A stretch of 11,193 nt of DNA from an uncultured Veillonella sp. (GCA_900550175.1 URQX01000043.1:1-11193); one strand, 5' to 3'. Counted from the first letter of the stretch, positions 1 to 6,077 are shown. Notes: generated by a model not told the origin, from the letters alone. Translations and numbers: made by a program.

Positions 1-1390
1 CTTGTTCCGCAGGAACCTCTACACTGTAATCACCATTAAAGCAAGCAAAACATAAGTCATCAGGCGCTATATCAGATACAGCGCGACATAAGCCTTCTCG
101 AGACAAATAATGTAATTTATCAGCATGAATATAGTCTTTGATTTCATCTACTGTATGTGTAGCAGCAATGAGCTCTTTACGCACTGATGTATCAATGCCA
201 TAGTGACAAGAATATTCAATGGATGGAGAGCTAACACACATGTACACCTCTTTGGCACCAGCTTCTTTTAGCATCTTAACGATGATGCCACTCGTAGTAC
301 CACGTACAATAGAATCATCGATGAGTACAATCCGTTTACCACTTACCACATGAGGTAGTGGGTTCAATTTCATACGCACAGCTAATTCTCGTTCCTCTTG
401 ATTTGGCTTGATAAAGGTACGACCGCTATAGCGGTTTTTCACTAACCCTTCTGCAAAGGGAATGCCAGATGCACGAGCATAGCCTAGTGCTGCTGTAGTG
501 CCAGAATCAGGAATAGACATGACAATATCTGCATCATATTTCGTTTCGTTATATAACTCACGTCCCATATTAAGGCGAGATTGATATACCGATTGACCAT
601 CAATATGACTATCGCCGCGAGCAAAATAGATGTATTCAAAAACACAAAGCTTCTTATCGATTTTTTCTGGTTCTGCATAGATAACACTACGCACGCCTAA
701 ATCATCAATAATTACCATTTCGCCTGGATCGATATGACGAATGAACTCAGCCTTAATCGCATCGAAGGCACAGCTTTCACTAGAAAGGACATAGCCATTT
801 GCCGTTTTGCCTAAACAAAGAGGTCTAAAGCCTTGGGGATCACGCACACCTACCAAGGAGTCGTTCGTAGTAATAACAAGAGAGAAGGCTCCTTCAATTT
901 GACGTGCCGCATCGGCAATGCGTTCCGCTTGTGTCTCAGCTTTAGATCGAGCAATGAGGTTTACGATAACTTCGGAATCCATTGTCGTTTGGAAGATGGA
1001 ACCATCCGTTTCAAGACGTTTACGAATGGCTAATGCATTCGTTAAATTACCATTGTGAGCCACCGCAATTTGACCACCTTGGTAATGAATCACTAAAGGT
1101 TGAATATTGCGTGGATTATTGGAACCTGTTGTAGAGTACCGCACATGACCAGTCCCCATATGGCTTGGTAAGGATGGTAATTCTTTAATGGCCTCAGTCA
1201 ACAAGCCCATCCCTTTTTTTAGTTCTACATCATGACCATCTGTAACGGCAATGCCCGCGCTTTCTTGGCCACGGTGTTGGAGCGCAAAGAGCCCCCAATA
1301 TACATAGCGTGCTACATCAACGGTTCTATCATAGACACCGAATACACCACACTCTTCATGCCATTTATCAAAAACTGGATCGTAGTTCAT
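1..1390 (-). CDS. purF: Amidophosphoribosyltransferase PurF, partial (3' end beyond the window)
   Basis: PurF catalyses the first committed step of purine synthesis in the cytoplasm, turning PRPP and glutamine into 5-phosphoribosylamine. The frame is open for 463 codons from ATG at 1390 to the window edge; probably only some 10-20 C-terminal residues are missing. A 13-residue propeptide precedes Cys14 in CGVFG, the expected N-terminal nucleophile after self-cleavage, so this is a class II glutaminase. The PRPP-binding motif VLIDDSIVRGTT lies at about residues 355-366, with D358 and D359. Cys249, Cys395 and the CxxC pair Cys447/Cys450 match the four ligands of the oxygen-sensitive [4Fe-4S] form known from Bacillus subtilis; after propeptide removal the first two number 236 and 382. 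It is the third gene after purE and purC. Only 9 nt separate it from the purC stop, and its G-rich site (TAAGGGGG) runs on from that stop, suggesting translational coupling. Confidence 0.96.
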   Translation of the reverse strand, partial: MNYDPVFDKWHEECGVFGVYDRTVDVARYVYWGLFALQHRGQESAGIAVTDGHDVELKKGMGLLTEAIKELPSLPSHMGTGHVRYSTTGSNNPRNIQPLVIHYQGGQIAVAHNGNLTNALAIRKRLETDGSIFQTTMDSEVIVNLIARSKAETQAERIADAARQIEGAFSLVITTNDSLVGVRDPQGFRPLCLGKTANGYVLSSESCAFDAIKAEFIRHIDPGEMVIIDDLGVRSVIYAEPEKIDKKLCVFEYIYFARGDSHIDGQSVYQSRLNMGRELYNETKYDADIVMSIPDSGTTAALGYARASGIPFAEGLVKNRYSGRTFIKPNQEERELAVRMKLNPLPHVVSGKRIVLIDDSIVRGTTSGIIVKMLKEAGAKEVYMCVSSPSIEYSCHYGIDTSVRKELIAATHTVDEIKDYIHADKLHYLSREGLCRAVSDIAPDDLCFACFNGDYSVEVPAEQ

Positions 1391-1399
1391 TGTGCCCCC

Positions 1400-2128
1400 T
1401 TAGGCGCGTTCGCCAGTAAGACGGAATAACATTTCCTTGTACGCTTCTTCAATATTACCAAGATCTCGACGGAAGCGATCTTTATCGAGTTTTTCGCCTG
1501 TTGTAGCATCCCAGAAACGGCATGTATCAGGAGAGATTTCATCGCCTAATAATACTTCACCATTGTGTGTACCAAATTCTAATTTAAAGTCTACAAGGGT
1601 TACATTTTTTGTAGCTAAGAATTTTTTCAAAATATCATTTACCTTTAAGGTGATTGTAGAAATTACATCAAGTTGTTCTTGCGTAGCCCAACCAAGTGCT
1701 GTAATTTGGGATTCGTTGGCAAATGGATCGCCCAATTCATCATTTTTGTAGCAGAATTCAAGGATTGGATGTTTAAGAGGAGTACCTTCTTCAATACCAA
1801 AACGTTTAGCCATGGAGCCAGCCGCAATATTACGAACGATAACTTCTAGAGGAACGATATCCAAAGTAAGTACTGTTTGATTGCGATCATCTTCACGACG
1901 AACAAAGTGAGTTGGTACCCCTTCTTTTTTCAACAATTCAAAGAAAAAGGAAGAAATCTTATTATTCAATACGCCTTTACCAAGGATGGTATCATGTTTT
2001 TCACCGTTAAATGCAGTAGCATCATCTTTGTAATGAACGATATACTCATCTTTGTTAGCTGTTTGATATACTTGTTTTGCTTTGCCTTCGTACAATAATG
2101 TTAATTTTTCCAAGTCGATGTTAGCCAT
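1400..2128 (-). CDS. purC: Phosphoribosylaminoimidazole-succinocarboxamide synthase PurC
   Basis: PurC (SAICAR synthetase) joins CAIR to aspartate using ATP, the step directly after PurE, and acts in the cytoplasm. The product is 242 residues, near the usual bacterial length of about 237. Visible family motifs, in order, are LLYEGKAKQVYQT near residue 11 (nucleotide-binding region), YKDDATAFNGEKHD, the conserved VIVRNIAAGSMAKRFG segment in the middle, DFKLEFG, and LGDEISPDTCRFWD. The start ATG at 2128 is fixed by AGGAG seven bases upstream. The 105-nt gap back to purE holds no hairpin terminator and no convincing promoter, so purC is probably co-transcribed with purE and is followed almost immediately by purF. 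Nothing looks truncated. The identification is secure. Confidence 0.97.
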   Translation of the reverse strand: MANIDLEKLTLLYEGKAKQVYQTANKDEYIVHYKDDATAFNGEKHDTILGKGVLNNKISSFFFELLKKEGVPTHFVRREDDRNQTVLTLDIVPLEVIVRNIAAGSMAKRFGIEEGTPLKHPILEFCYKNDELGDPFANESQITALGWATQEQLDVISTITLKVNDILKKFLATKNVTLVDFKLEFGTHNGEVLLGDEISPDTCRFWDATTGEKLDKDRFRRDLGNIEEAYKEMLFRLTGERA

Positions 2129-2233
2129 GATGTGTCTCCTTTATCATAATTAATGATACAAACTATATATGGATATCTAATAAAAGAATTAAGCTTACTT
2201 TATCAGCAATGTAATCTGTAACGAGTTATAAGA

Positions 2234-2725
2234 TTATAGTTTTATAGCACCTTGTAGCTCTGCATTATCTGCCAATACTTTTTCGGCCATATCTTTACGA
2301 TACTGTACATATTGTTCTTTCAATTCTTTATTGAAAGCTGCTCCAATTTGTACGGCAAAGAGTGCTGCATTTTTGGCACCATCTACAGCCATTGTAGCTA
2401 CTGGCATACCAGATGGCATTTGAACAATAGCTAGCAAGGAATCAATACCTTTTAAAGCTGTTGCATTAAGAGGAATACCGATAACAGGTAATGTCGTAAA
2501 GCTAGCGACTACGCCAGGTAGATGAGCTGCTGCACCAGCACCTGCGATAAAAGCGATAGCCCCTTCATCTTCAAGTCTTGTAACAAAGTTTTTTACAGCC
2601 TCAGGTGTACGATGAGCTGAAGCGATTACCATTTCATAAGGAATGTTGAATTCATCAAGTACGGCAGATGCCTTTTTCATTGTGTCTAGGTCAGACTTGC
2701 TGCCCATAATAATACCGACCTTCAT
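2234..2725 (-). CDS. purE: 5-(carboxyamino)imidazole ribonucleotide mutase PurE (class I type)
   Basis: PurE converts N5-CAIR to CAIR, the carboxylation stage of purine synthesis. The 163-residue product shows MGSKSDLDTM at residues 7-16 (phosphate and ribose binding), SAHRTPE at 36-42 with H38 (the catalytic histidine position), and AGAGAAAHLPG at 61-71. These resemble the class I mutases that normally act with PurK rather than the class II AIR carboxylases. The ATG at 2725 is preferred over an upstream in-frame ATG at 2779 because it follows AGGAGG (2735-2730) and gives the standard N-terminus MKVGIIMGS; the extension would also read through the leader terminator in another frame. It is the first enzyme gene of the purE-purC-purF operon. 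The stop codon of a short leader frame sits inside its ribosome-binding site, so expression is probably controlled by the upstream attenuator. No purK is adjacent. Confidence 0.96.
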   Translation of the reverse strand: MKVGIIMGSKSDLDTMKKASAVLDEFNIPYEMVIASAHRTPEAVKNFVTRLEDEGAIAFIAGAGAAAHLPGVVASFTTLPVIGIPLNATALKGIDSLLAIVQMPSGMPVATMAVDGAKNAALFAVQIGAAFNKELKEQYVQYRKDMAEKVLADNAELQGAIKL

Positions 2726-2733
2726 AGATCCTC

Positions 2734-2826
2734 CTAATAAAAAAGCCCAGCCGAAACAGACTGGGTCAAATGCGCACAAATAGCCTCCGTAGACTTGCTT
2801 TGAGTTTGTTGATTTGCATAGTTCAC
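2734..2826 (-). CDS. Putative 30-residue leader peptide of the purE operon
   Basis: This short frame starts at GTG 2826, seven bases after a near-perfect Shine-Dalgarno AAGGAGG (2840-2834), and ends at TAG 2736-2734. That stop is part of the purE ribosome site (TAGGAGG). The peptide is polar at its start (NYANQQTQSKSTEA, four Gln in all, three within residues 6-9) and has no membrane segment or known domain. Its codons run straight through the attenuator hairpin and its T tract without a stop, and its ribosome site begins only a few bases after the predicted transcription start. The likely role is regulatory translation rather than a functional peptide. A chance frame cannot be excluded without comparing relatives, but the strong start site and the stop/SD overlap argue against chance. 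Confidence 0.7.
   Translation of the reverse strand: MNYANQQTQSKSTEAICAHLTQSVSAGLFY
2736..2765 (-). terminator. Attenuator-type intrinsic terminator ahead of purE
   Basis: On the minus strand CCCAGTC (2765-2759) pairs with GGCTGGG (2752-2746) across a 6-nt loop; one of the 7 pairs is G-U. CTTTTTTATT (2745-2736) follows directly. It lies between the promoter and purE with no complete gene upstream on this strand to terminate, so premature termination of the pur operon is the likely role. It is entirely inside the leader-peptide frame, so a closely following ribosome would melt it. Confidence 0.78.
2782..2795 (-). promoter_or_regulatory. Possible small pause hairpin in the purE leader
   Basis: In the leader transcript AGUCU (2795-2791) can pair with AGGCU (2786-2782) around an ACGG loop, 17 nt before the terminator stem. 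It is only 5 bp with one G-U pair, so it is weak. It occupies the place where attenuators often carry a polymerase-pausing hairpin. No alternative pairing that would compete with the terminator was found. Confidence 0.25.
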
Positions 2827-2851
2827 GGTGCTACCTCCTTCTTGTACACAA

Positions 2852-2880
2852 ATTGTAACACCTAACATTTACAAAATCAA
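2852..2880 (-). promoter_or_regulatory. Promoter of the purE-purC-purF operon
   Basis: On the minus strand TTGATT (2880-2875) and TACAAT (2857-2852) are separated by exactly 17 nt, a good sigma-A type promoter. The expected start is near 2845, leaving only about 5 nt before the leader-peptide Shine-Dalgarno site. The DNA just upstream (about 2881-2920) has runs of A and T that could act as an UP element. Confidence 0.72.
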
Positions 2881-3072
2881 CACTATTTTCGAATATTTTT
2901 CAATAAAATATTTTTATCATTCGTTATATTCCGAACTATTTAAAAATATTGAATTTAATTATATCGACTTTATTCAAATTGGTTGATTACAAAAATCTAC
3001 ACATTTTATACAAAGCCATTCCTGCAGTAAACTCTTTACTTTATAATATTTATATATGTTTTCTACACAGCA
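2881..3072. other. AT-rich intergenic DNA upstream of the purE promoter
   Basis: The stretch between the purE leader and the YbjN-like gene (2827-3160) carries no gene beyond the leader elements and the terminator at 3073-3114. This part is very AT-rich, with a direct repeat of ATATTTTT (2893-2900 and 2908-2915) near the promoter and one CCGAAC sequence at 2931-2936 resembling the core of the Bacillus PurBox. No RNA gene, riboswitch fold or open frame with a ribosome site was recognised. Confidence 0.5.
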
Positions 3073-3114
3073 AAAAGAGGGTATCCTATCTATAAAGATA
3101 GGATACCCTCTTTT
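3073..3114. terminator. Long perfect hairpin terminator, probably bidirectional
   Basis: A perfect 19-bp inverted repeat (arms 3073-3091 and 3096-3114, loop ATAA) has AAAA at one end and TTTT at the other, so it ends in a T tract read from either side. It lies 46 nt past the stop of the second YbjN-like gene and most likely ends the xpt operon. It also isolates this unit from the purE promoter region. Confidence 0.88.
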
Positions 3115-3160
3115 ATTTAATTTCCGAACATTATGCCTATTAATCTATATTTGTTATTGA

Positions 3161-3601
3161 TTAGTGTGTACCACTTTCAAAAGCAGCTTTCAACTCACCT
3201 ACAGCTTCAGGAACATAATCTACAATAGAAGACATCAATGCGTACATTAATGCAGGTTCAAACGCATCATCACCACACATATATACGCAGTCCAAATACA
3301 GACTAGAGTCTTGTTCATCAATATATAGTTTATAGTTTTTGTATGTCGCATTGTCACGGTTAACCAAAGCATTCAAGGCATTCATATTTTGTGCAGTTAC
3401 CTTTTCAGGTCCCAATACTAAACGAATAACACTGTAAATACTGTTATCGAGAATGACAAATAACGGCATATCCCACAATGGGGATTTAATGTAAGAACGG
3501 TATACAACAGTACCGTCTTCATCATCAAAATCCTTACGTTCAAAGGATGTGATTTCTTCGTCTTTTAAAAACTTATCAAATAATAACGCTTTAGGATTCA
3601 T
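3161..3601 (-). CDS. YbjN-domain-like protein (second tandem copy)
   Basis: This gene encodes a 146-residue acidic soluble protein without a signal peptide or membrane segment. It resembles the YbjN family (annotated as putative sensory transduction regulators), whose biochemical role is not settled. Family-like features are the strand-rich segment TVVYRSYIKSPLWDMPLFVI, the LNALVN helix region, and a YKNYKLYIDEQDSSLYLDC strand pair near residues 90-108. It lines up with the upstream neighbour along its length: MN-K-ALLFD versus MN-KAEKFD at the start, TVVY, PLFVILD versus PVFIVVD, and LNAL versus LNTL. The two are therefore tandem paralogs, clearly diverged. ATG 3601 follows AGAGG at a 5-nt spacing, only 11 nt after the upstream stop. 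It is the last gene of the xpt unit before the hairpin at 3073-3114. Confidence 0.72.
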   Translation of the reverse strand: MNPKALLFDKFLKDEEITSFERKDFDDEDGTVVYRSYIKSPLWDMPLFVILDNSIYSVIRLVLGPEKVTAQNMNALNALVNRDNATYKNYKLYIDEQDSSLYLDCVYMCGDDAFEPALMYALMSSIVDYVPEAVGELKAAFESGTH

Positions 3602-3612
3602 AACAACCTCTA

Positions 3613-4059
3613 TTAAGCTAAACCAGCTACTTTAAGAATGCCTTTATGCACAGCATCTAAGTGTGGTTGAACAACTTCAAGCAATAAATTAACTACTACT
3701 GTAGGATCAAACTGTTCTGTCAAACCAGGAACGGATACATCCATATAGATATTATTGTCTTCATTGCTTACATAGTATTTAGATACTTTATAATCTTGAT
3801 TCAATGTATTAAGCTCTTTCAACACAGCAGGAATCACTTTTTCATCAATAGATGTTGTTGTGATAGCGATACGTGCATAGGAGAATGCAGAATCATCCAC
3901 AACGATGAATACAGGCAAGCTATGCTCATGAACATCCAAACGGCCGTGGTAAACGACTGTATGAAGATCATCTGTCATTTCTTCCTTTGTAAACCAAGAG
4001 TTACCACCTTTGTTTAGGTCAGCAACGAGTAAGTCGAATTTTTCTGCTTTTTGATTCAT
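3613..4059 (-). CDS. YbjN-domain-like protein (first tandem copy)
   Basis: This gene encodes a 148-residue soluble protein of the YbjN-like type, a small alpha/beta fold of unsettled function. Visible features are TVVYHGRLDVHEHSLPVFIVVDD, SYARIAI, LNTLNQDYKVSKYYVSNEDN followed by NIYMDVSVP near residues 85-110, and a hydrophobic C-terminal helix (VVVNLLLEVVQPHLDAV). The LN-LN-Y-K pattern followed by a strand with D/E-D/N and I-Y-M-D is typical of the family. ATG 4059 follows AGAGGG at 4-nt spacing, 26 nt after the xpt stop, with no terminator between, so it is co-transcribed with xpt and the paralog that follows. A link to purine salvage is suggested only by this arrangement. Confidence 0.75.
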   Translation of the reverse strand: MNQKAEKFDLLVADLNKGGNSWFTKEEMTDDLHTVVYHGRLDVHEHSLPVFIVVDDSAFSYARIAITTTSIDEKVIPAVLKELNTLNQDYKVSKYYVSNEDNNIYMDVSVPGLTEQFDPTVVVNLLLEVVQPHLDAVHKGILKVAGLA

Positions 4060-4085
4060 AATTCCCTCTACAAATAATCAGACTA

Positions 4086-4661
4086 TTAGTCTTCGATAAA
4101 TACACAACCATTGTCTTTAAATTCTTTAATACGAACTAAAGACTCTACACGATAACCTGCATTTTCAAGGCGTTCGCGACCAGGTTGGAAGGATTTTTCA
4201 ATAGCAATAGCCATGCCTACCACTTCATCACCTGCGTCTTCTACCAATTTAGCAAGGCCCATAGCAGCCTCACCAGATGCCAAGAAGTCATCGATGATTA
4301 ACACTTTTTCACCAGCTGGCAAGAATTTTTTAGAAATAGTAATATCGTAGTTTTCTTCTTTTGTGTAGGAATACACCACACTATGATATACATCGTCTAC
4401 CATAAGAATAGATTTTTTCTTACGCGCAAATACTAATGGCACATCAAGTTCAAGAGCAGCCATCAATGCCAATGCAATGCCAGATGCCTCAATAGTAACA
4501 ATACGTTGTACCCCTGCATCACGGTAACGGTCAGCGATTTCTTTACCGATTGCTTTAAACAATTGTGGATCGATTTGATGATTTAAGAAACCATCTACTT
4601 TTAGCACGCGATTATTGAGGACAATCCCCTCTTCACGAATGCGTTGTTTTAATAATTCCAT
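4086..4661 (-). CDS. xpt: Xanthine phosphoribosyltransferase Xpt
   Basis: Xpt salvages xanthine, using PRPP to make XMP, and so feeds the GMP branch. The 191-residue product matches the Xpt family in length (about 190-195) and sequence. The PRPP-binding loop VLIIDDFLASGEA lies at residues 120-132, with D124 and D125. VTIEASGIALA (residues 55-65) contributes to the PRPP pyrophosphate loop region, and VFARKKKSILM follows near 77-87. The family usually acts as a homodimer. ATG 4661 is supported by GGAGG (4675-4671) at 9-nt spacing. It is the first gene of a three-gene unit with two YbjN-like genes. A strong promoter gives only about a 27-nt leader, so the guanine riboswitch found ahead of Bacillus xpt is absent here and control must act another way. 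Confidence 0.95.
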   Translation of the reverse strand: MELLKQRIREEGIVLNNRVLKVDGFLNHQIDPQLFKAIGKEIADRYRDAGVQRIVTIEASGIALALMAALELDVPLVFARKKKSILMVDDVYHSVVYSYTKEENYDITISKKFLPAGEKVLIIDDFLASGEAAMGLAKLVEDAGDEVVGMAIAIEKSFQPGRERLENAGYRVESLVRIKEFKDNGCVFIED

Positions 4662-4694
4662 GTGCTCTTACCTCCGCAGTATAACTATCTTTAA

Positions 4695-4724
4695 ATTTTA
4701 ACGTAAATAACCCCTTAGGGTCAA
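4695..4724 (-). promoter_or_regulatory. Promoter of the xpt unit
   Basis: On the minus strand TTGACC (4724-4719) and TAAAAT (4700-4695), each 5 of 6 to consensus, are 18 nt apart. The predicted start near 4688 leaves a leader of about 27 nt. An ACCC-N4-GGGT pseudo-palindrome (ACCCTAAGGGGT, about 4721-4710) overlaps the -35 element and spacer, where a repressor could bind; that role is inferred only. Confidence 0.65.
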
Positions 4725-4866
4725 CCTATATCAAGTAAAAGCCTTAACAATATGACTAATACAATAACTATCAAAAAGACTTAAAAACTTTCAACTCTGA
4801 ATCATAAAATTCAACGGGTTTATAACAATATAATATAGCACAGATAAGACTAGTCTAAAATATAAA

Positions 4867-4904
4867 AAGACACACTTTCTGAAATTTCTCAAAAAGTGTG
4901 TCTT
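4867..4904 (-). terminator. Terminator of the LysR-type gene
   Basis: The arms AAGACACACTTT (4867-4878) and AAAGTGTGTCTT (4893-4904) form a perfect 12-bp stem with a 14-nt loop. Read leftward it is followed by TTTTTATATTTT, and it begins a few bases after the stop of the LysR-type gene. Confidence 0.8.
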
Positions 4905-4908
4905 ATGA

Positions 4909-5814
4909 TTATAAGACCTTATCGCGAGTGCTTTCACGATTAACAAGCAAGGATGTGAAGCGCGCAGCCCCTTCAGATTGAGGTACCAAACGAGAACGTA
5001 CAAGTACAATATCACGTGTTGGCACTGGAATATCTGTATCGATACGCACGATGGAGCCTTCTTGCATCTTTTGTTGCACCACATGGTTAGGCAACATGGA
5101 AATGCCCATGTTAATTTCTACAAGATCAAGCAACACATCGACGCTACCTAATTCGAAGCGTGGTTTACGGCATGCTCCATGAGTTACTTCATCAAAGAAG
5201 GTACGGCTCGCAGAGCCTTTATGCAAAAGCAAAATAGGCTCATTAAGGAGGCGACCTTGATCAAAGAACCCTGCCCCTTTATAGTCAGGACCACCAACAA
5301 ATACATCTTGAATTGTAGCCAATGTCGTCACCTCTAGTTGAGGATTATCGCGCAAACCTTCATAATCATTTACCACGGCTAACTGCGCTTCTTTGTTGAG
5401 TACTAATTCTACGCAATCAGGAGATGGACGATTAATGATATGCAAACCAATTTCGCTTTCTTGAAGCTGCCATTTATGGAAATAAGGCAATAGGAAATGG
5501 CGACATAATGTATCTGTAGCAGCAAGATTTAAGCTTTCATAAGCTTGGCTAACACGTTCTTGCAATTGAGTTACCCCATTATCAAGAATGGAAAAAGCCT
5601 TCGCTACTGTATCAAACAATTCTTTGCCTTCTGGCGTGAACCCTACAGATTTTGTAGTACGCACAAAAAGAGGCATATTAAGTTCACCTTCTAATTGCTT
5701 AATACTTTGGCTGATAGCGGATTGAGAAACGCCTAACTCTTTTGCGGCCCGGGAAAAGGACAAATATAAGCCTACCCCTAAAAAGGTTCTATATAAATCT
5801 GCAGATACTGCCAT
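4909..5814 (-). CDS. LysR-type transcriptional regulator divergent from purL
   Basis: This gene encodes a 301-residue DNA-binding regulator of the LysR family, usually a tetramer that responds to a small-molecule effector. The N-terminal winged helix-turn-helix is clear: SFSRAAKELGVSQSAISQSI at residues 19-38, then QLEGELNMPLFVRTTKSVGFTPEGK. A linker helix follows (about 60-88), then an effector-binding domain (about 90-295) with the usual AVVND and LVEINMGISMLP segments. The ATG at 5814 is preferred to an in-frame GTG three codons earlier because AGAGG lies 8 nt upstream of the ATG and would overlap the GTG. It is transcribed alone, away from purL, and ends at its own terminator. Divergent LysR genes often regulate the facing gene and themselves, so purL is the natural target. 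The effector cannot be read from sequence; a purine intermediate or PRPP is only a guess. Confidence 0.93.
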   Translation of the reverse strand: MAVSADLYRTFLGVGLYLSFSRAAKELGVSQSAISQSIKQLEGELNMPLFVRTTKSVGFTPEGKELFDTVAKAFSILDNGVTQLQERVSQAYESLNLAATDTLCRHFLLPYFHKWQLQESEIGLHIINRPSPDCVELVLNKEAQLAVVNDYEGLRDNPQLEVTTLATIQDVFVGGPDYKGAGFFDQGRLLNEPILLLHKGSASRTFFDEVTHGACRKPRFELGSVDVLLDLVEINMGISMLPNHVVQQKMQEGSIVRIDTDIPVPTRDIVLVRSRLVPQSEGAARFTSLLVNRESTRDKVL

Positions 5815-5923
5815 TTTATTCACCTCTGTTATATACTAGTAATAGTGTCTTACTTTTAAATATACATATCATTTACTATATTATAATTATAGACTCTCAA
5901 TATATAATGAATATGTAGAAATC

Positions 5924-5956
5924 TTCATGAAAGCCAGGTCCTATGACCTTCATGAA
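5924..5956. repeat. Interrupted inverted repeat with two TTCATGAA palindromes
   Basis: TTCATGAA occurs at 5924-5931 and again at 5949-5956, 25 bp apart. Between them AGGTC and GACCT form a second dyad with a CTAT loop. Together TTCATGA and AGGTC pair with GACCT and TCATGAA, giving 12 bp interrupted by a 5-nt bulge. It lies near the middle of the lysR-purL divergent region, so it may be an operator or, if transcribed, an RNA hairpin. Confidence 0.45.
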
Positions 5957-5989
5957 CCTTTCATATTTATTAGTATTTCTAATCTTTTC

Positions 5990-6013
5990 ATAAGTAAGAT
6001 TATCTTTACTTAT
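5990..6013. promoter_or_regulatory. Dyad overlapping the likely purL -35 region
   Basis: ATAAGTAAGAT (5990-6000) is mirrored by ATCTTTACTTAT (6002-6013) with a single unpaired A. ATAAGT is repeated at 6012-6017, two helical turns from the first copy. The dyad covers the candidate -35 hexamer of purL. Such spaced ATAAG/CTTAT half-sites suit a LysR-type regulator, and a LysR gene is next door, but binding is inferred. Confidence 0.45.
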
Positions 6014-6033
6014 AAGTCTAGACCGACTATACT
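6005..6033 (+). promoter_or_regulatory. Candidate purL promoter
   Basis: TTTACT (6005-6010) and TATACT (6028-6033) are 17 nt apart, predicting a start near 6040 and a leader of about 40 nt. The -35 is only 4 of 6 to consensus, which would fit an activator-dependent promoter. A second pair, TTGTCA (6038-6043) with TATATA (6060-6065), is less likely because transcription would begin inside the ribosome-binding site. Confidence 0.42.
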
Positions 6034-6070
6034 TAATTTGTCAATATCCCACAGGGAATTATATACATTA

Positions 6071-6077
6071 CAGGAGG
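6071..6077 (+). promoter_or_regulatory. Ribosome-binding site that fixes the purL start
   Basis: CAGGAGG lies 5 nt before the ATG at 6083. The upstream in-frame ATG at 5927 has no such site, so the 52-residue extension is not supported. Confidence 0.85.

Noticed and set aside
2726..2779. PurE start at the upstream in-frame ATG (2779)
   Set aside because: The 18 added residues are translated from the attenuator hairpin in a different frame from the leader peptide. The family N-terminus MKVGIIMGS follows AGGAGG at 2725.
2827..3160. Riboswitch or T-box upstream of purE
   Set aside because: The predicted transcript starts near 2845, so there is no room for an aptamer before the leader frame. 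No T-box sequence or purine aptamer core was recognised.
4791..5084. Open frame of 97 codons on the minus strand
   Set aside because: It overlaps the 3' end of the LysR gene and its terminator in another frame, and has a Cys/Tyr/Leu-rich composition typical of a shadow frame.
5815..5823. LysR start at GTG 5823
   Set aside because: The GTG overlaps the ribosome-binding site of the ATG at 5814 and has no good site of its own.
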